From Pseudomonas promysalinigenes (GTDB taxonomy: Bacteria > Pseudomonadota > Gammaproteobacteria > Pseudomonadales > Pseudomonadaceae): a stretch of 64,000 nt of DNA. Where the stretch lies: assembly GCF_014269025.2 (NCBI RefSeq), contig NZ_CP077094.1, positions 620,001 to 684,000 on the forward strand, in the 5' to 3' direction. Positions within the stretch are counted from its first letter, which is position 1, and each line of letters begins with the position of its first letter. The notes below the pieces were generated by a model. That model was not told the DNA's origin. It saw only the letters and a list, made by a program, of their open reading frames with translations, and did no database searches. The position numbers were made by a program, and so were the translations under genes. Positions 51,327-60,540 of the stretch are shown in pieces.

Positions 51327-52276
51327 GCGAATACAATTTTCGTGAGCACCTTTCAGATGAGTTCGTGATTTCCGAGCACGATGTCTCTCGACTGCTGCTC
51401 AGGGCGCCATACGCATACAAGCGTTACACTATTCCCAAAAAGAATGGTGGGGTTAGACACATTGCCCAACCGGCGAAGGAAACCAAAATCATTCAACACT
51501 TCATGATGAGTGAGTGGTTCTCTAAGCTACCAGTTCATGAGTGTGCGGCCGCTTACAAGTCTGGAGCAAGTATTAAAGATAACGCACAGCGACATAGCGA
51601 TTGTGCCTATATATCGAAGTTTGATTTTGTTAACTTTTTTGGATCTATAACTGAAGTCGATATTAGAAACCTGCTGGTTGAGGTTTTTGGCAGTCAGTTG
51701 TCCGAAAAAAGTATAGCTGATATGGCGAGAATGAGTTGCATCAGAGATAGAGTGACAGGGCGGCTAGTGCTTAGTATTGGTGCCCCATCCTCCCCTGTGT
51801 TGTCCAATGCGGTAATGTTTAATTTTGACTCTGTTGTTAACCAATGGTGCCGTGAGCACGATATTGTGTACTCGCGATATGCAGATGATTTGACGTTTTC
51901 CTCCAACAGAAAAGGCGTTACTTTTCTAGTGGAGGATTTTCTTCAAGGTACTTTGAAGGAATTGCCTGAGCCGTCGTTATCTCTGAATACAGAAAAAACG
52001 GTTCATGCGTCAAAAAAGAATCAGCGTCGTGTCACTGGACTAGTACTGAGCAATGACGGCAACGTGACTATTGGACGTGATAGAAAACGACTTATAAGCG
52101 CTATGGTTCATCGTTACGCTTTAGGCGAACTTGATAATCGGTCAATCGCAAACCTACAAGGCTTGCTTGGTTTTGCACTGGATGTTGAGCCGCTATTTGT
52201 TGCTAAGCTCAGAGGTAAATATACATCTAAGGTGATTACCGAACTCATGAGAGTGAGAGCTAAGAAAGACGACTGA
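51323..52276 (+). CDS. retron reverse transcriptase
   Basis: A 317-residue RT that makes the multicopy single-stranded DNA. Retron hallmarks: NAQRH at 87-91 (the NAxxH motif), the catalytic YADD at 186-189 with YADDLTFSS, and RRVTGL at 235-240 (the VTG motif). Also PKKNGGVRHIAQP in the fingers and SIGAPSSPVLSNAVM (motif 4). No extra domains. It is translationally coupled to the effector. An IS66 element begins 37 bases after the stop. Confidence 0.93.
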   Translation: MSEYNFREHLSDEFVISEHDVSRLLLRAPYAYKRYTIPKKNGGVRHIAQPAKETKIIQHFMMSEWFSKLPVHECAAAYKSGASIKDNAQRHSDCAYISKFDFVNFFGSITEVDIRNLLVEVFGSQLSEKSIADMARMSCIRDRVTGRLVLSIGAPSSPVLSNAVMFNFDSVVNQWCREHDIVYSRYADDLTFSSNRKGVTFLVEDFLQGTLKELPEPSLSLNTEKTVHASKKNQRRVTGLVLSNDGNVTIGRDRKRLISAMVHRYALGELDNRSIANLQGLLGFALDVEPLFVAKLRGKYTSKVITELMRVRAKKDD

Positions 52277-52357
52277 TGTAGCAAAACTCCTGTAGTGATT
52301 GGTGAGTTACTCGTAAGCGATCCATGAACCCCACCTACCGAGAAGAGGAAGTCGCAG

Positions 52358-53909
52358 TTACCGTGGCATCTCCGGTGAGCAGTTCCACGGCAGTAACGCT
52401 TCATAGTCCGCCACAGTCTGCGCGTGGGGCAGTCGCTCCAGTACGTGGCGCAGCCACGTATAAGGCTCTTGGCCGTTGATCTTTGCAGTCTCGACCAAGC
52501 TGTAGATCTGGGCACTGGCCGTAGCGCCCTTGGGCGTGTCGCTGAACAGCCAGGCCTTGCGACCGATGACAAACGGCTTGATCGAGCGCTCAGCCAGATT
52601 GTTGTCGATTGGCAGATAACCAGCCTCGACGTAACGCACCAACCGGCTCCAGCTATTCGCCAGATAATTCACGGCCTTGCCCAGCACGCTTTGCGGCGTC
52701 ACTTGGGATTGGGCCTTGTCCAACCAACTTCAACTGGGTCAGGACTGGCAGGCTTTGCGCCTGTCGCGCTACATAACGCTGCTCGTCCCTGGCGTCTTTC
52801 AGTTCGCGCTCGATGCCATACAGCTTGTTGATCATCGTCAGCGCAACATCGGCCCGTCCGGTTTTGCCTTTCGGCTGCACCTTCTGCGCCTCAACAAACT
52901 TGCGCCGGACATTCGCCATGCACGCCAACCGTTCCACGCCAGACTGCAGCGCCAACGCGTTATAGCCAGCGTAATCGTCCGTCATGACATACCCGCGATA
53001 ACTTACCAGCAGACGCAACGGCACTTCCTGCGCTCGACTGGAGCTGTAGTCGAACAGCACGACTTTTCGGTCAGGCGGCCCGCTGACTTGCACCCACATC
53101 CGGGATTGGCTGGTCGGGTCTCGATCCGGCTCTTTCAGTACCTGGACACGGGCTTCATCACAATGGATGACCGGGCTTTCCAGCAATCGCTGACGCATCA
53201 GATTCAGCAGCGGCTGGACATGTTCGCTGCATTGGATAATCCAGCGCGCCAGTGTCTGACGTGGAATGTCGATCCCGTGCCGGCTCAGGACACTTTCAAA
53301 ACGGTGCAGCGGCAAGCCATCGACATACTTGGTGGTCAGCAACATCGCCAACACGCTCGGGCTGGCCATGCTCTTCTCGATCAGTTTAGCCGGTTTGTCT
53401 GCCGTGATCGGGGCAATTTCACAACTCCGGCAGCCGTAGACCTTACGGACATGTTTGAGCACGCGGATCTGCATCGGCACGATATCCAGTTGCTCACTGA
53501 TTTCCTCGCCGATCTCATGCTTGCGGCAACCGCAGGCACAGGTCAGTTCGTGTTCAGGCAGTTCGTGGATGACTTCGATACGCGGCAGATCAGCCGAGAG
53601 TGGCTTGCGATTTCCCCGGCGTGGCGCTGGCGTGACGACTTCTTCATCCGGCGTCTCCACCGTCAACAGAGGTTCGCTTTCTGCCTCGTTGAACATCGCC
53701 AGTTGCGGCGTGTTGGGGTCGATGGCCTGCTCGGACTTGCGGCCGAAAAGACGATCACGCAGCAACTTGATCTGTTCTTTCAGATCAACGATGTGAATGG
53801 CGTAGGCTTCTTTGACTTCCTGCTCACGCGAGCGTGCTGCGTAAGCCTCGAGGAGCACTTGCTTGAGGAGGACACGGTCATCGGGAAGGTCATCGGGCAT
53901 GGAGTTCAT
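52358..53909 (-). pseudogene. IS66 transposase (TnpC), frameshifted
   Basis: The first 395 or so residues are open: a coiled-coil leader KEQIKLLRDRLFGRKSEQ, a zinc-binding CACGCRKHEIGE, and the DDE core with VIHCDEARVQVL and VMTDDYAGYNAL. At about 52719-52734 the frame breaks ([10 protein letters not shown] then unrelated residues); the rest follows in another frame as [21 protein letters not shown] and ADYLPIDNN-type [20 protein letters not shown], which holds the catalytic Glu. The final Glu is thus cut from the protein. Confidence 0.88.
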
Positions 53910-53927
53910 GCCGAGGATTATTCCGAT

Positions 53928-54287
53928 TCAGGCAACGAAACGAGGGGTCAAAACCTGATGCGGACGGTTGCGCCAGAGGTCGAAGCCGTCGAGTAGCCAG
54001 TTCAGCTCCTGAACCGTCAGGACAATGGCTTCGTCAGTGGCGTCGGGCGAGGTTTTGAAGCGTTCGGACTCCAGGCGCTTGAGCCAGAGACAAAAACCGT
54101 TGCGCTCCCAATAGAGGATCTTCACGCGATTGCGCGGTTTGTTGAGGAACACGAAAAGAACCGGGTCGAACACCGCCACCTTGAGATCCAGTTCGACCAA
54201 GGCGGCGAGGCCATCGATGGATTTTCGGAAGTCGACAGGCTTGGGGTAGAGATATACTTTTTCGACTTTGGCGTCGGGGCGCATCAT
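53928..54287 (-). CDS. tnpB: IS66 accessory protein TnpB
   Basis: A 119-residue IS66 Orf2 protein with VYLYPKPVDFRKSIDGLAALVE, the family hallmark, and LFVFLNKPRNRVKILYWERNGFCLW. It is needed with the transposase for movement but has no known catalytic activity. I start at the first Met of MMRPDAKVEK; a frame open 33 bases earlier adds unlikely residues. It lies 18 bases before the transposase gene. Confidence 0.9.
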   Translation of the reverse strand: MMRPDAKVEKVYLYPKPVDFRKSIDGLAALVELDLKVAVFDPVLFVFLNKPRNRVKILYWERNGFCLWLKRLESERFKTSPDATDEAIVLTVQELNWLLDGFDLWRNRPHQVLTPRFVA

Positions 54288-54372
54288 GGTCGGCAGGCTC
54301 CAGAAAGAAATCGGGAGCACAGCATCGGGGATCAGGTAAGCGCTTTGAATGTGGGATTCATGGAGCGCTTAC

Positions 54373-55320
54373 GGTGTAGTCCGCGTCCTCAGGTATCAGA
54401 TCCCTACGTCCCGCCTTATCGCAATCCAAAGCCCGTACTGCGCCCAGCTTGATTCTTAGCACGGCTCTGTGGAGCTGTTCAAAATCGACTTGGGTGAATT
54501 CATGGATGGGTTTGCGTTCGCTGAGTACGGTCAGCACACGGGACTGGCGCTCATATTCTGTGCGGGTGTTTTTGGTTAGTGGCCCCTCCAGCTCCTCAGC
54601 ATCTACTTATTGGAGTTCATGCAAGGCTAGCAGGGTCACTGGTGGGGTTAGGGGAGTGGGAGCAAGGGCTGATGGTGAAGGCGCTCGCTCGTCCTGGGCG
54701 GGGGCTTTCGTGACGCTTCGGAGACTTTCGGACATCTCTTCATGCTTGCTGTAGATCGCCTGTTTAAACGCCCCTTTTGCAACCTCCAGCGCGGATCGGC
54801 TAATCGTGCCGTCCGCCTGCCGAGCGCCGTTGTTTTCCAGATCGGTGTTTTCTGCAAAAGTCAGTAGGTCGTTCAGGATTGAGTACTGATCCTGAGCAGT
54901 GCCGTGCAGGGGGAGAGCTGTGCCCTCCAGTTGCAGAGTGATGTAGCGCATGGCCTCTTCGACGAACACATTGCGCAGGCGCTGTTCAAGCGCGAGCCTC
55001 ACCGCATTTGAGCTGTCAGGAAGCCGTGCCGCTTTCTGCAACGCCTGATCAAGCTTGTGGTTTTCAGTTTGAAAATCCCGCGCCATTTCTTCTTTGAGTG
55101 CTTGGTACTCGGCGATAGAGGTTGGGATCGGGTCAGTCATTGTCGGGCTCAGGCTCAGGTACAGGTTGAGACTGCTTATATGCCGACCGGCGCGCTGGAT
55201 AGCAAGCCGTTTGCTGTGGGTGTGCAGGGACACGCGCTTGCCCTGGTTGAGGTGGGCAAGGTGTTTGGGCAATCGAAGGTAATAGAGGCCGTGACGGCTT
55301 CGTTCGATGTAGCGAGGCAT
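54373..55320 (-). pseudogene. tyrosine integrase, truncated by IS66 and interrupted by a stop
   Basis: Begins MPRYIERSRHGLYYLRLPKHL, the DUF6538-type start of island integrases, followed by a long helical region to residue 237, where a TAA (at 54607) interrupts. The same frame goes on with EGPLTKNTRTEYERQSRVL and FTQVDFEQLHRAVLRI, a core-binding (SAM-like) domain, and ends at the IS66 border. The catalytic R-H-R-Y domain is gone. Its position 130 bases from the ssrA 3' end fits the integrase that inserted the island. Confidence 0.8.
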
Positions 55321-55449
55321 GGCGCACTCCTGGTGAGTGCGTCAAGGGTGGCATGCCGCCCATTCCTACCGCCTTTTGCCGCCCCAAGATGAAATCTTGA
55401 AGTGCTGCTTTGGAAAAAAGCCTTAGAAATGAACGATTTACAAGAAAAT

Positions 55450-55841
55450 TGGTGGAGCCGGGGGGATTTGAACCCCCGTCCGCCAGTACTCCGCTGTCGG
55501 TACTACATGCTTAGCCGTGTCTACTGATTTAATCCGCAGCCGCCCGACGGGCAGGGTGCTTTGGATGAGTTGGGTAAGTTTTAGTCGCTTTGCCCCCAAC
55601 GTGCTACACGACGATCCTGTTCTGTATGACAATCATTTCGGGTTTACAGGCATCCCCTGATGATTGCTGGAGCCGAAGCTACCAGGAGAGCGGGCTCAGC
55701 TGCTTACGCAGCGAGAGCGTAGCCCTCGTAGTTTTCGTCATTGGCAACTATAGAAAGTTGCAACAGTGGATTTACGAGTTCTGTTACCAACTCGGCATGC
55801 ACCTAGAGTTTCGCTACCGGCGTCGAATCCTGATCGGCCCC
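55450..55841 (-). ncRNA. ssrA: transfer-messenger RNA (tmRNA)
   Basis: 392 bases from GGGGCCGATCAGGATTCGACG at the 5' end to a encoded CCA at the 3' end; the two ends form the alanine-tRNA-like domain (the GGTTCAAATCC T-arm is visible). The tag frame at 55704-55745 reads ANDENYEGYALAA followed by TAA. tmRNA with SmpB rescues stalled ribosomes and tags the products for proteolysis; smpB lies 7.6 kb away in this window. Its 3' end has served as the attachment site of the neighbouring island. Confidence 0.96.
55453..55475. other. right attachment site within the ssrA 3' end
   Basis: The acceptor-stem/T-arm end of ssrA, matching 49950-49972 in 21 of 23 positions. The pair defines a 5.5-kb island. 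Confidence 0.75.
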
Positions 55842-55883
55842 ACACTAGCTCTTGGCTAACGTACCTTACGGCACGTGAAACGG

Positions 55884-55889
55884 AGTATA
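55884..55889 (-). promoter_or_regulatory. -10 box of the ssrA promoter
   Basis: TATACT on the minus strand, 43 bases upstream of the mature 5' end, which would leave a short leader for RNase P to remove. The -35 region (GTCGAC at a suitable distance) is weak. Confidence 0.5.
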
Positions 55890-55943
55890 CGCCATTGCGC
55901 GGGCAACGTCGACAGCTGGTCCTGTTGCCCGCGCTGTCTAGCT

Positions 55944-56240
55944 TCAGGCGCCGCCGCCGCCGCCAGCCGAACCGCTGCCTTTTTCGGTCTTTTCCAGGCG
56001 CAGCAGTACTTTGCTGGTGATGGCGATGCATTCTTTCGTGTCGCCAGAAGCCTGGGCGGCTTTGGCTTTGTCGACCTGTTCGGTCAGGGCTTTATCCAGG
56101 CCTTCAGCAGTAGCGCCCGCGGTAGCCATGCTGTCGTCGATCTTCTGCAGGTTGGTGGTGCACAGGTCATCGGCGGCGAAAACCGGCGAGGCCAGGAGGG
56201 TTGCGGCCGCGAAGAGGGCCGAAAGCGCGGTACCTTTCAT
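55944..56240 (-). CDS. small exported protein
   Basis: A 98-residue protein with a signal peptide (MKGTALSALFAAATLLASPVFAA, cleavage after FAA) and a helical body with LCTTNLQKIDDSMATAGATAEGLDKALTEQVDKAKAAQASGDTKECIAI, having two Cys that could form a disulphide. It ends in a GSGSAGGGGGA tail. Function unknown. The start at 56240 follows GGAGAC; longer frames lack a signal peptide. Confidence 0.78.
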   Translation of the reverse strand: MKGTALSALFAAATLLASPVFAADDLCTTNLQKIDDSMATAGATAEGLDKALTEQVDKAKAAQASGDTKECIAITSKVLLRLEKTEKGSGSAGGGGGA

Positions 56241-56401
56241 AGGTGTCTCCTTTAATGGCCGCTGGGAAGTGGGCCTGTAAAAGTGGACTGCTGCGGTTTG
56301 GCGAGGGTTCAATCGCAGTGATGGCTTTTGGCTTTGGGGGGTGAATTGGGCGGCGAAATAGAAGGGGATGGCGCGGGCGTTGCCCGTGTTCACGGGTTAG
56401 C

Positions 56402-56428
56402 CCACCCCCACCGGTGGTGGGGGCGGGT
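56402..56428. terminator. GC-rich hairpin after dld
   Basis: CCCCCACC-GGTGGTGGGGG just past the dld stop; a strong stem without a T run, so its role as terminator is only likely. Confidence 0.4.
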
Positions 56429-56446
56429 TGCTGTGCGGCCTGGGGT

Positions 56447-59257
56447 TTAAAGGCTGCGTGGGCGCGTGACGCGGTCTACCAGGTAAACCAGGCCGTGATA
56501 GTCGATGCCGCTGTGGCTGGACAGGCCGATTTCGCAGGTGCGGCTGGTGGAGATGCCTTCGCTGCAATGTTGCACGGCGTCTTTCAGGCTGCGCAGCGAG
56601 TGGGCGTTCAGCTCGGGGGTGGTGAAGCCTTTATCGCCGGCAAAGCCGCAGCAGTGGATGCCTTCGGGGATCACCACCTGTGTGCTGCAACGCCGTGCCA
56701 GGTCGATCAGGGCCTGGCTTTCGCCCAAGTGCTGGGTGCTGCAGGTCACGTGCACGGCCACTGGCGCTTGCTGGGGGGTGAACTCCAGTTTGTCGAGCAG
56801 GTGGGTGCGGATGAAGCGCACCGGGTCGTACAGGTCTAGCCGGGTTTCACCCAGGTCTTGCACCAGGCGCAGGGTGCAGGGGCTGGTGTCGCAGTAGATC
56901 GGGTCCAGGCCGCCGCGGCTGGCGTGCAGCAGGGCGTTGATCAGCTCTTGGCGTTTGTGCTCGGCCTGTTCGGGGTAACCCTTGGAGGCGAACGGCTGGC
57001 CGCAGCAGAGGCTATCGGCGTTGTCGGGGAACACCACTTGGTAACCGGCTTTTTCCAGCAGGGCGCGGGTTTTGTCGAGCAGCGAGCTTTGCTCGCGGTC
57101 GGCGTAGGCAGGGCCCATCACCCGGGATACGCAGGCGGCCAGGTACACCACGCGGGGGCGGGCGTCGTTGCTCGCTGGGCCCACTGCCGGGGTGCGCAGC
57201 GGCTGTGGCATGGCAGCCGACCACTGGGGCAGGCGGCCTTTGCTGGCTTTGCTCAGCGTGGCGCTCAGGCTGGCCAGGCGCGGCGCGCCGAGCAGTTTGC
57301 GGGCGGTGTTGGCGGCGGTGAGGGTGAAGCGCGCGCCAGCCAGGGCTGTTTGAAAATGCTCGGCCAGCCAGTCGGCGGCTTTGCCATGGGTCGCGGCCTG
57401 GCTGCGCAGTTTTTTCACCAGCTCGCCTGTGTTGATGCCAACCGGGCAGCGCTGGGCGCACAGGCCGGTGGCTGCGCAGGTGTCGATGCCCTGGTACTGG
57501 TAGGTTTGCAGCAGGGCGCGGGTGTCGATACCGGCGCGCTGCTTGGCCTGGATGTCGCGCCACATCACGATGCGCTGGCGGGGGCTCAAGGTCAGGCCTT
57601 TGGAGGGGCAGACCGGTTCGCAGAAACCGCACTCGATGCACTTGTCCACGATGGGGTCGGCAGCGGGCAGGGGCTTGAGGTTTTTCAGGTGAATGTCGGG
57701 ATCGGTGCTCAGCACTACGTCGGGGTTGAGAATGCCGTTAGGGTCGAGCAGGCGCTTGAGCGTCCACATCAGCTGGTAGGCATCGGCGCCCCATTCCAAC
57801 TCCACGAAAGGCGCCATGTTGCGGCCGGTGCCGTGCTCGGCCTTGAGCGAGCCACCGAACTCCACCGCCACCAGCTGCGCTACGTCGTCCATGAAGGCCT
57901 GGTAGCGGGCGACTTCTTCGGGGCTGTTGAAGCCTTGGGTGAAGACGAAGTGCAGGTTGCCCTCAAGGGCGTGGCCGAAAATGATCGCTTCGTCGTAGCG
58001 GTGCTTGTCGAACAGCTGGATCAGGCGGTTGACGCCTTCGGCCAGTTGCTCCACGGGGAAGGTGACGTCTTCGATGATCACCGTGGTGCCGGTTTGGCGA
58101 ATGGCACCGACGGCGGGGAAGGTGTCTTTGCGGATCTTCCACAGCTGGTTGTAGACGGCTGGGTCTTCGCTGAAATCGACTTTTTGTTCCAGCGGGTAAT
58201 CGTCGATCGAGTCCATTACCTGGTGCAGTTGCTCGTGCAGCAGGCTCTGGCTGGCGGCGCGGGACTCGATCAGCAGCGCGCAGGCATTGCCCGATAGGCC
58301 TTTGACCCATACTGGCATGCCGGGCATGTTCTGCACCGAGCGCAGGCTGCGGCGGTCGAGCAGCTCCACAGCGGACACGGGCTGGCGCTTGAGCACGGTG
58401 ACGGCGCGGCAGCAGCTTTCCACGCTGGGGAATACCAGCAGAGCGCTGGCCTTGTGAGGGTGATCGGGCACCGTGTTGTAGGTGACGGCGCTGATGAAGC
58501 CCAGGGTGCCTTCCGAGCCGACCAACAGGTGCTGAAGGATATCCAGCGGTTGGTCGTAGTCCACCAGGGCGTTGAGTGACAGGCCGGTGGTGTTCTTCAG
58601 CCGATACTTATGCCGGATGCGCGCGGCCAGTTCGGTGTTGGCGCGGGTTTCGCGGCCTAGGCGGGCGAGGGCTTCGAGCAGTTCGGCGTGGCTGCTTTCG
58701 AAGGCCGCGACGCTTGCCGGGTCTTCGCTGTCCAGGCGAGTGCCATCGGCCAGTACCAGGCGCAGGCCGGCGAGGGTGTGGTAGCTGTTCTGCGCGGTGC
58801 CGCAGCACATACCGCTGGCGTTGTTGGCGACGATGCCGCCGATTTTGCAGGCATTGATCGAGGCCGGGTCAGGGCCGATCTTGCGCCCATAGGGTGCTAG
58901 CCAGGCGTTGGCCTGGGCGCCGATCACGCCGGGTTGCAGGCGAATCTGCTCGCCTTGGCCACGGATGTCGCGGCCATTCCAGTTGTCGCCCAGCACGATC
59001 AGCACCGAGTCGCTGATAGCCTGGCCAGACAGGCTGGTGCCAGCGGCGCGGAAGGTGACCGGCACGCGCTCGCGCTGGGCCAGTTGCAGCAGCGCCACCA
59101 CTTCGTCTTCGCTTTCCACGCGCACCACCAGCTTGGGGATCAGCCGGTAGAAGCTGGCGTCGGTGCCGAAAGCCAAGGTGGAGGTTGGGTCGTCGAAACG
59201 GCGTTCGGCCGGGATCAGGCGCTCGACATCACGCAGAAACGCAGCGGGCAGGCTCAT
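56447..59257 (-). CDS. dld: FAD and iron-sulfur D-lactate dehydrogenase
   Basis: Oxidises D-lactate to pyruvate and passes electrons to the respiratory chain. The 936-residue protein has a FAD_binding_4 domain (about 40-180, VTFRAAGTSLSGQAISD), a FAD-oxidase C-terminal domain (about 270-520, EHGTGRNMAPF), two 4Fe-4S motifs CIECGFCEPVCPS and CAATGLCAQRCPVG (540-620), and two CCG domains, LCCGQPFASKG and CCGFAGDKGF, as in glycolate oxidase GlpC-type subunits. It is the last gene of lldP-lldD-dld, 74 bases after lldD, and is the usual third gene in Pseudomonas. Confidence 0.9.
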   Translation of the reverse strand: MSLPAAFLRDVERLIPAERRFDDPTSTLAFGTDASFYRLIPKLVVRVESEDEVVALLQLAQRERVPVTFRAAGTSLSGQAISDSVLIVLGDNWNGRDIRGQGEQIRLQPGVIGAQANAWLAPYGRKIGPDPASINACKIGGIVANNASGMCCGTAQNSYHTLAGLRLVLADGTRLDSEDPASVAAFESSHAELLEALARLGRETRANTELAARIRHKYRLKNTTGLSLNALVDYDQPLDILQHLLVGSEGTLGFISAVTYNTVPDHPHKASALLVFPSVESCCRAVTVLKRQPVSAVELLDRRSLRSVQNMPGMPVWVKGLSGNACALLIESRAASQSLLHEQLHQVMDSIDDYPLEQKVDFSEDPAVYNQLWKIRKDTFPAVGAIRQTGTTVIIEDVTFPVEQLAEGVNRLIQLFDKHRYDEAIIFGHALEGNLHFVFTQGFNSPEEVARYQAFMDDVAQLVAVEFGGSLKAEHGTGRNMAPFVELEWGADAYQLMWTLKRLLDPNGILNPDVVLSTDPDIHLKNLKPLPAADPIVDKCIECGFCEPVCPSKGLTLSPRQRIVMWRDIQAKQRAGIDTRALLQTYQYQGIDTCAATGLCAQRCPVGINTGELVKKLRSQAATHGKAADWLAEHFQTALAGARFTLTAANTARKLLGAPRLASLSATLSKASKGRLPQWSAAMPQPLRTPAVGPASNDARPRVVYLAACVSRVMGPAYADREQSSLLDKTRALLEKAGYQVVFPDNADSLCCGQPFASKGYPEQAEHKRQELINALLHASRGGLDPIYCDTSPCTLRLVQDLGETRLDLYDPVRFIRTHLLDKLEFTPQQAPVAVHVTCSTQHLGESQALIDLARRCSTQVVIPEGIHCCGFAGDKGFTTPELNAHSLRSLKDAVQHCSEGISTSRTCEIGLSSHSGIDYHGLVYLVDRVTRPRSL

Positions 59258-59331
59258 GCAATCTCCTCACGGGGCCGCGGCGTCTGGCGCGCGGCGTGCC
59301 CCGGTCATTCAGGCGGTACGGGAGGGGGCGC

Positions 59332-60477
59332 TCAGGCGCCCAGTTCGCGGACCAGCGAATCGCGGTTGATTTCGCTGATCGACTTGGCGCCGGTGAGCAC
59401 CATGGCCACGCGCATTTCCTTTTCGAACAGCTCAAGCAGGTTCTTCACCCCGGCCTGGCCATGCACAGCCAAGGCCCACAGGAAGGCGCGGCCGATCAGC
59501 ACGGTGTCGGCGCCCAGGGCGATCATGCGTACCACGTCCAGGCCACTGCGAATGCCGGAGTCGGCGAGGATCTTCAAATCGCCTTTGACCGCATCGGCAA
59601 TCGCCGGCAGTGCGCGGGCGCTGGACAGCACGCCGTCGAGCTGGCGGCCGCCGTGGTTGGACACGACGATGCCATCAGCGCCGAATTTGACTGCGTCACG
59701 GGCGTCGTCGGCGTCGAGGATGCCTTTAATGATCATCGGGCCGTCCCAGAATTCGCGAATCCATTCCAGGTCCTTCCACGAGATGGAGGGGTCGAAGTTA
59801 TTGCCCAGCCAACCGATGTAGTCGGCCAGGCCCGTGGGGTTGCCACGGTATTTGGAGATGTTGCCCAGGTCATGGGGCCGGCCCATCACGCCGACGTCCC
59901 ACGCCCATTGGGGGTGGGTCATGGCCTGCAGCACGCGGCGCATCGGGCCGTTGGCGCCGCTCATGCCGGAGTGGGCGTCGCGGTAGCGGGCGCCGGGTAC
60001 TGGCATGTCGACGGTGAACACCAGGGTTTTGACGCCAGCGGCCTTGGCCCGCTCCAGGGCGTTGCGCATGAAGCCGCGGTCTTTGAGCACATAAAGCTGG
60101 AACCACATCGGCCGGTCGATGGCTGGCGCCACCTCTTCGATCGGGCACACCGACACGGTGGACATGGTGAAGGGGATGCCGTGGGCCGCCGCTGCACGCG
60201 CCGCCTGCACTTCGCCCCGGCGGGCGTACATGCCGGTGAGGCCGACTGGGGCCAGGGCCACGGGCATGCTCAGCGTTTCATCGAACAGTTTGGTTTCAAG
60301 GCTCAGCGCAGACATGTTCTTCAGTACGCGCTGGCGCAGGGCAATGCTGGCCAGGTCCGAGACGTTGTGGCGCAGGGTGTGCTCGGCGTAGGCGCCGCCG
60401 TCGGCGTAGTGGAACAGGAAGGGGGGCAGCTTGCGTTGGGCCGCGGCGCGATAGTCGGTGGAGGCGGAAATGATCAT
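59332..60477 (-). CDS. lldD: L-lactate dehydrogenase, FMN-dependent
   Basis: Membrane-associated oxidation of L-lactate to pyruvate. The 381-residue TIM-barrel protein has [21 protein letters not shown] at the start, the FMN-binding [26 protein letters not shown], the Arg and active-site His in [15 protein letters not shown], and [21 protein letters not shown]. Length and motifs are those of LldD. It lies 63 bases after lldP and is controlled with it by LldR. Confidence 0.95.
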   Translation of the reverse strand: MIISASTDYRAAAQRKLPPFLFHYADGGAYAEHTLRHNVSDLASIALRQRVLKNMSALSLETKLFDETLSMPVALAPVGLTGMYARRGEVQAARAAAAHGIPFTMSTVSVCPIEEVAPAIDRPMWFQLYVLKDRGFMRNALERAKAAGVKTLVFTVDMPVPGARYRDAHSGMSGANGPMRRVLQAMTHPQWAWDVGVMGRPHDLGNISKYRGNPTGLADYIGWLGNNFDPSISWKDLEWIREFWDGPMIIKGILDADDARDAVKFGADGIVVSNHGGRQLDGVLSSARALPAIADAVKGDLKILADSGIRSGLDVVRMIALGADTVLIGRAFLWALAVHGQAGVKNLLELFEKEMRVAMVLTGAKSISEINRDSLVRELGA

Positions 60478-60540
60478 GGATTCTCGCAGCGTGGGTTGAA
60501 GGCGATGCCGGGCGCGTCATTGCGCCCGGCCCCTTTCACT

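Larger units (their letters stand above)
52313..54372 (-). mobile_element. IS66 family insertion sequence, inactive
   Basis: 2060 bases bounded by GTAAGCGATCCATGAACCCC at the left and the inverse of GTAAGCGCTCCATGAATCCC at the right (the following two bases, AC, also agree). It carries tnpB and a frameshifted transposase gene; tnpA is absent. The flanks AGTTACTC and GGTGTAGT are not the expected 8-base duplication, so sequence next to it was lost. Confidence 0.88.

Noticed and set aside
52305..54380. 8-base target duplication around IS66
   Set aside because: The flanks AGTTACTC and GGTGTAGT do not match, which points to loss of adjacent DNA.
37900..55450. Prophage
   Set aside because: Only an integrase remnant is present; no structural, lysis or replication genes were seen.
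56858..58297. 479-codon open frame antisense to dld
   Set aside because: Same artefact; the opposite strand carries the full set of FAD and Fe-S motifs.
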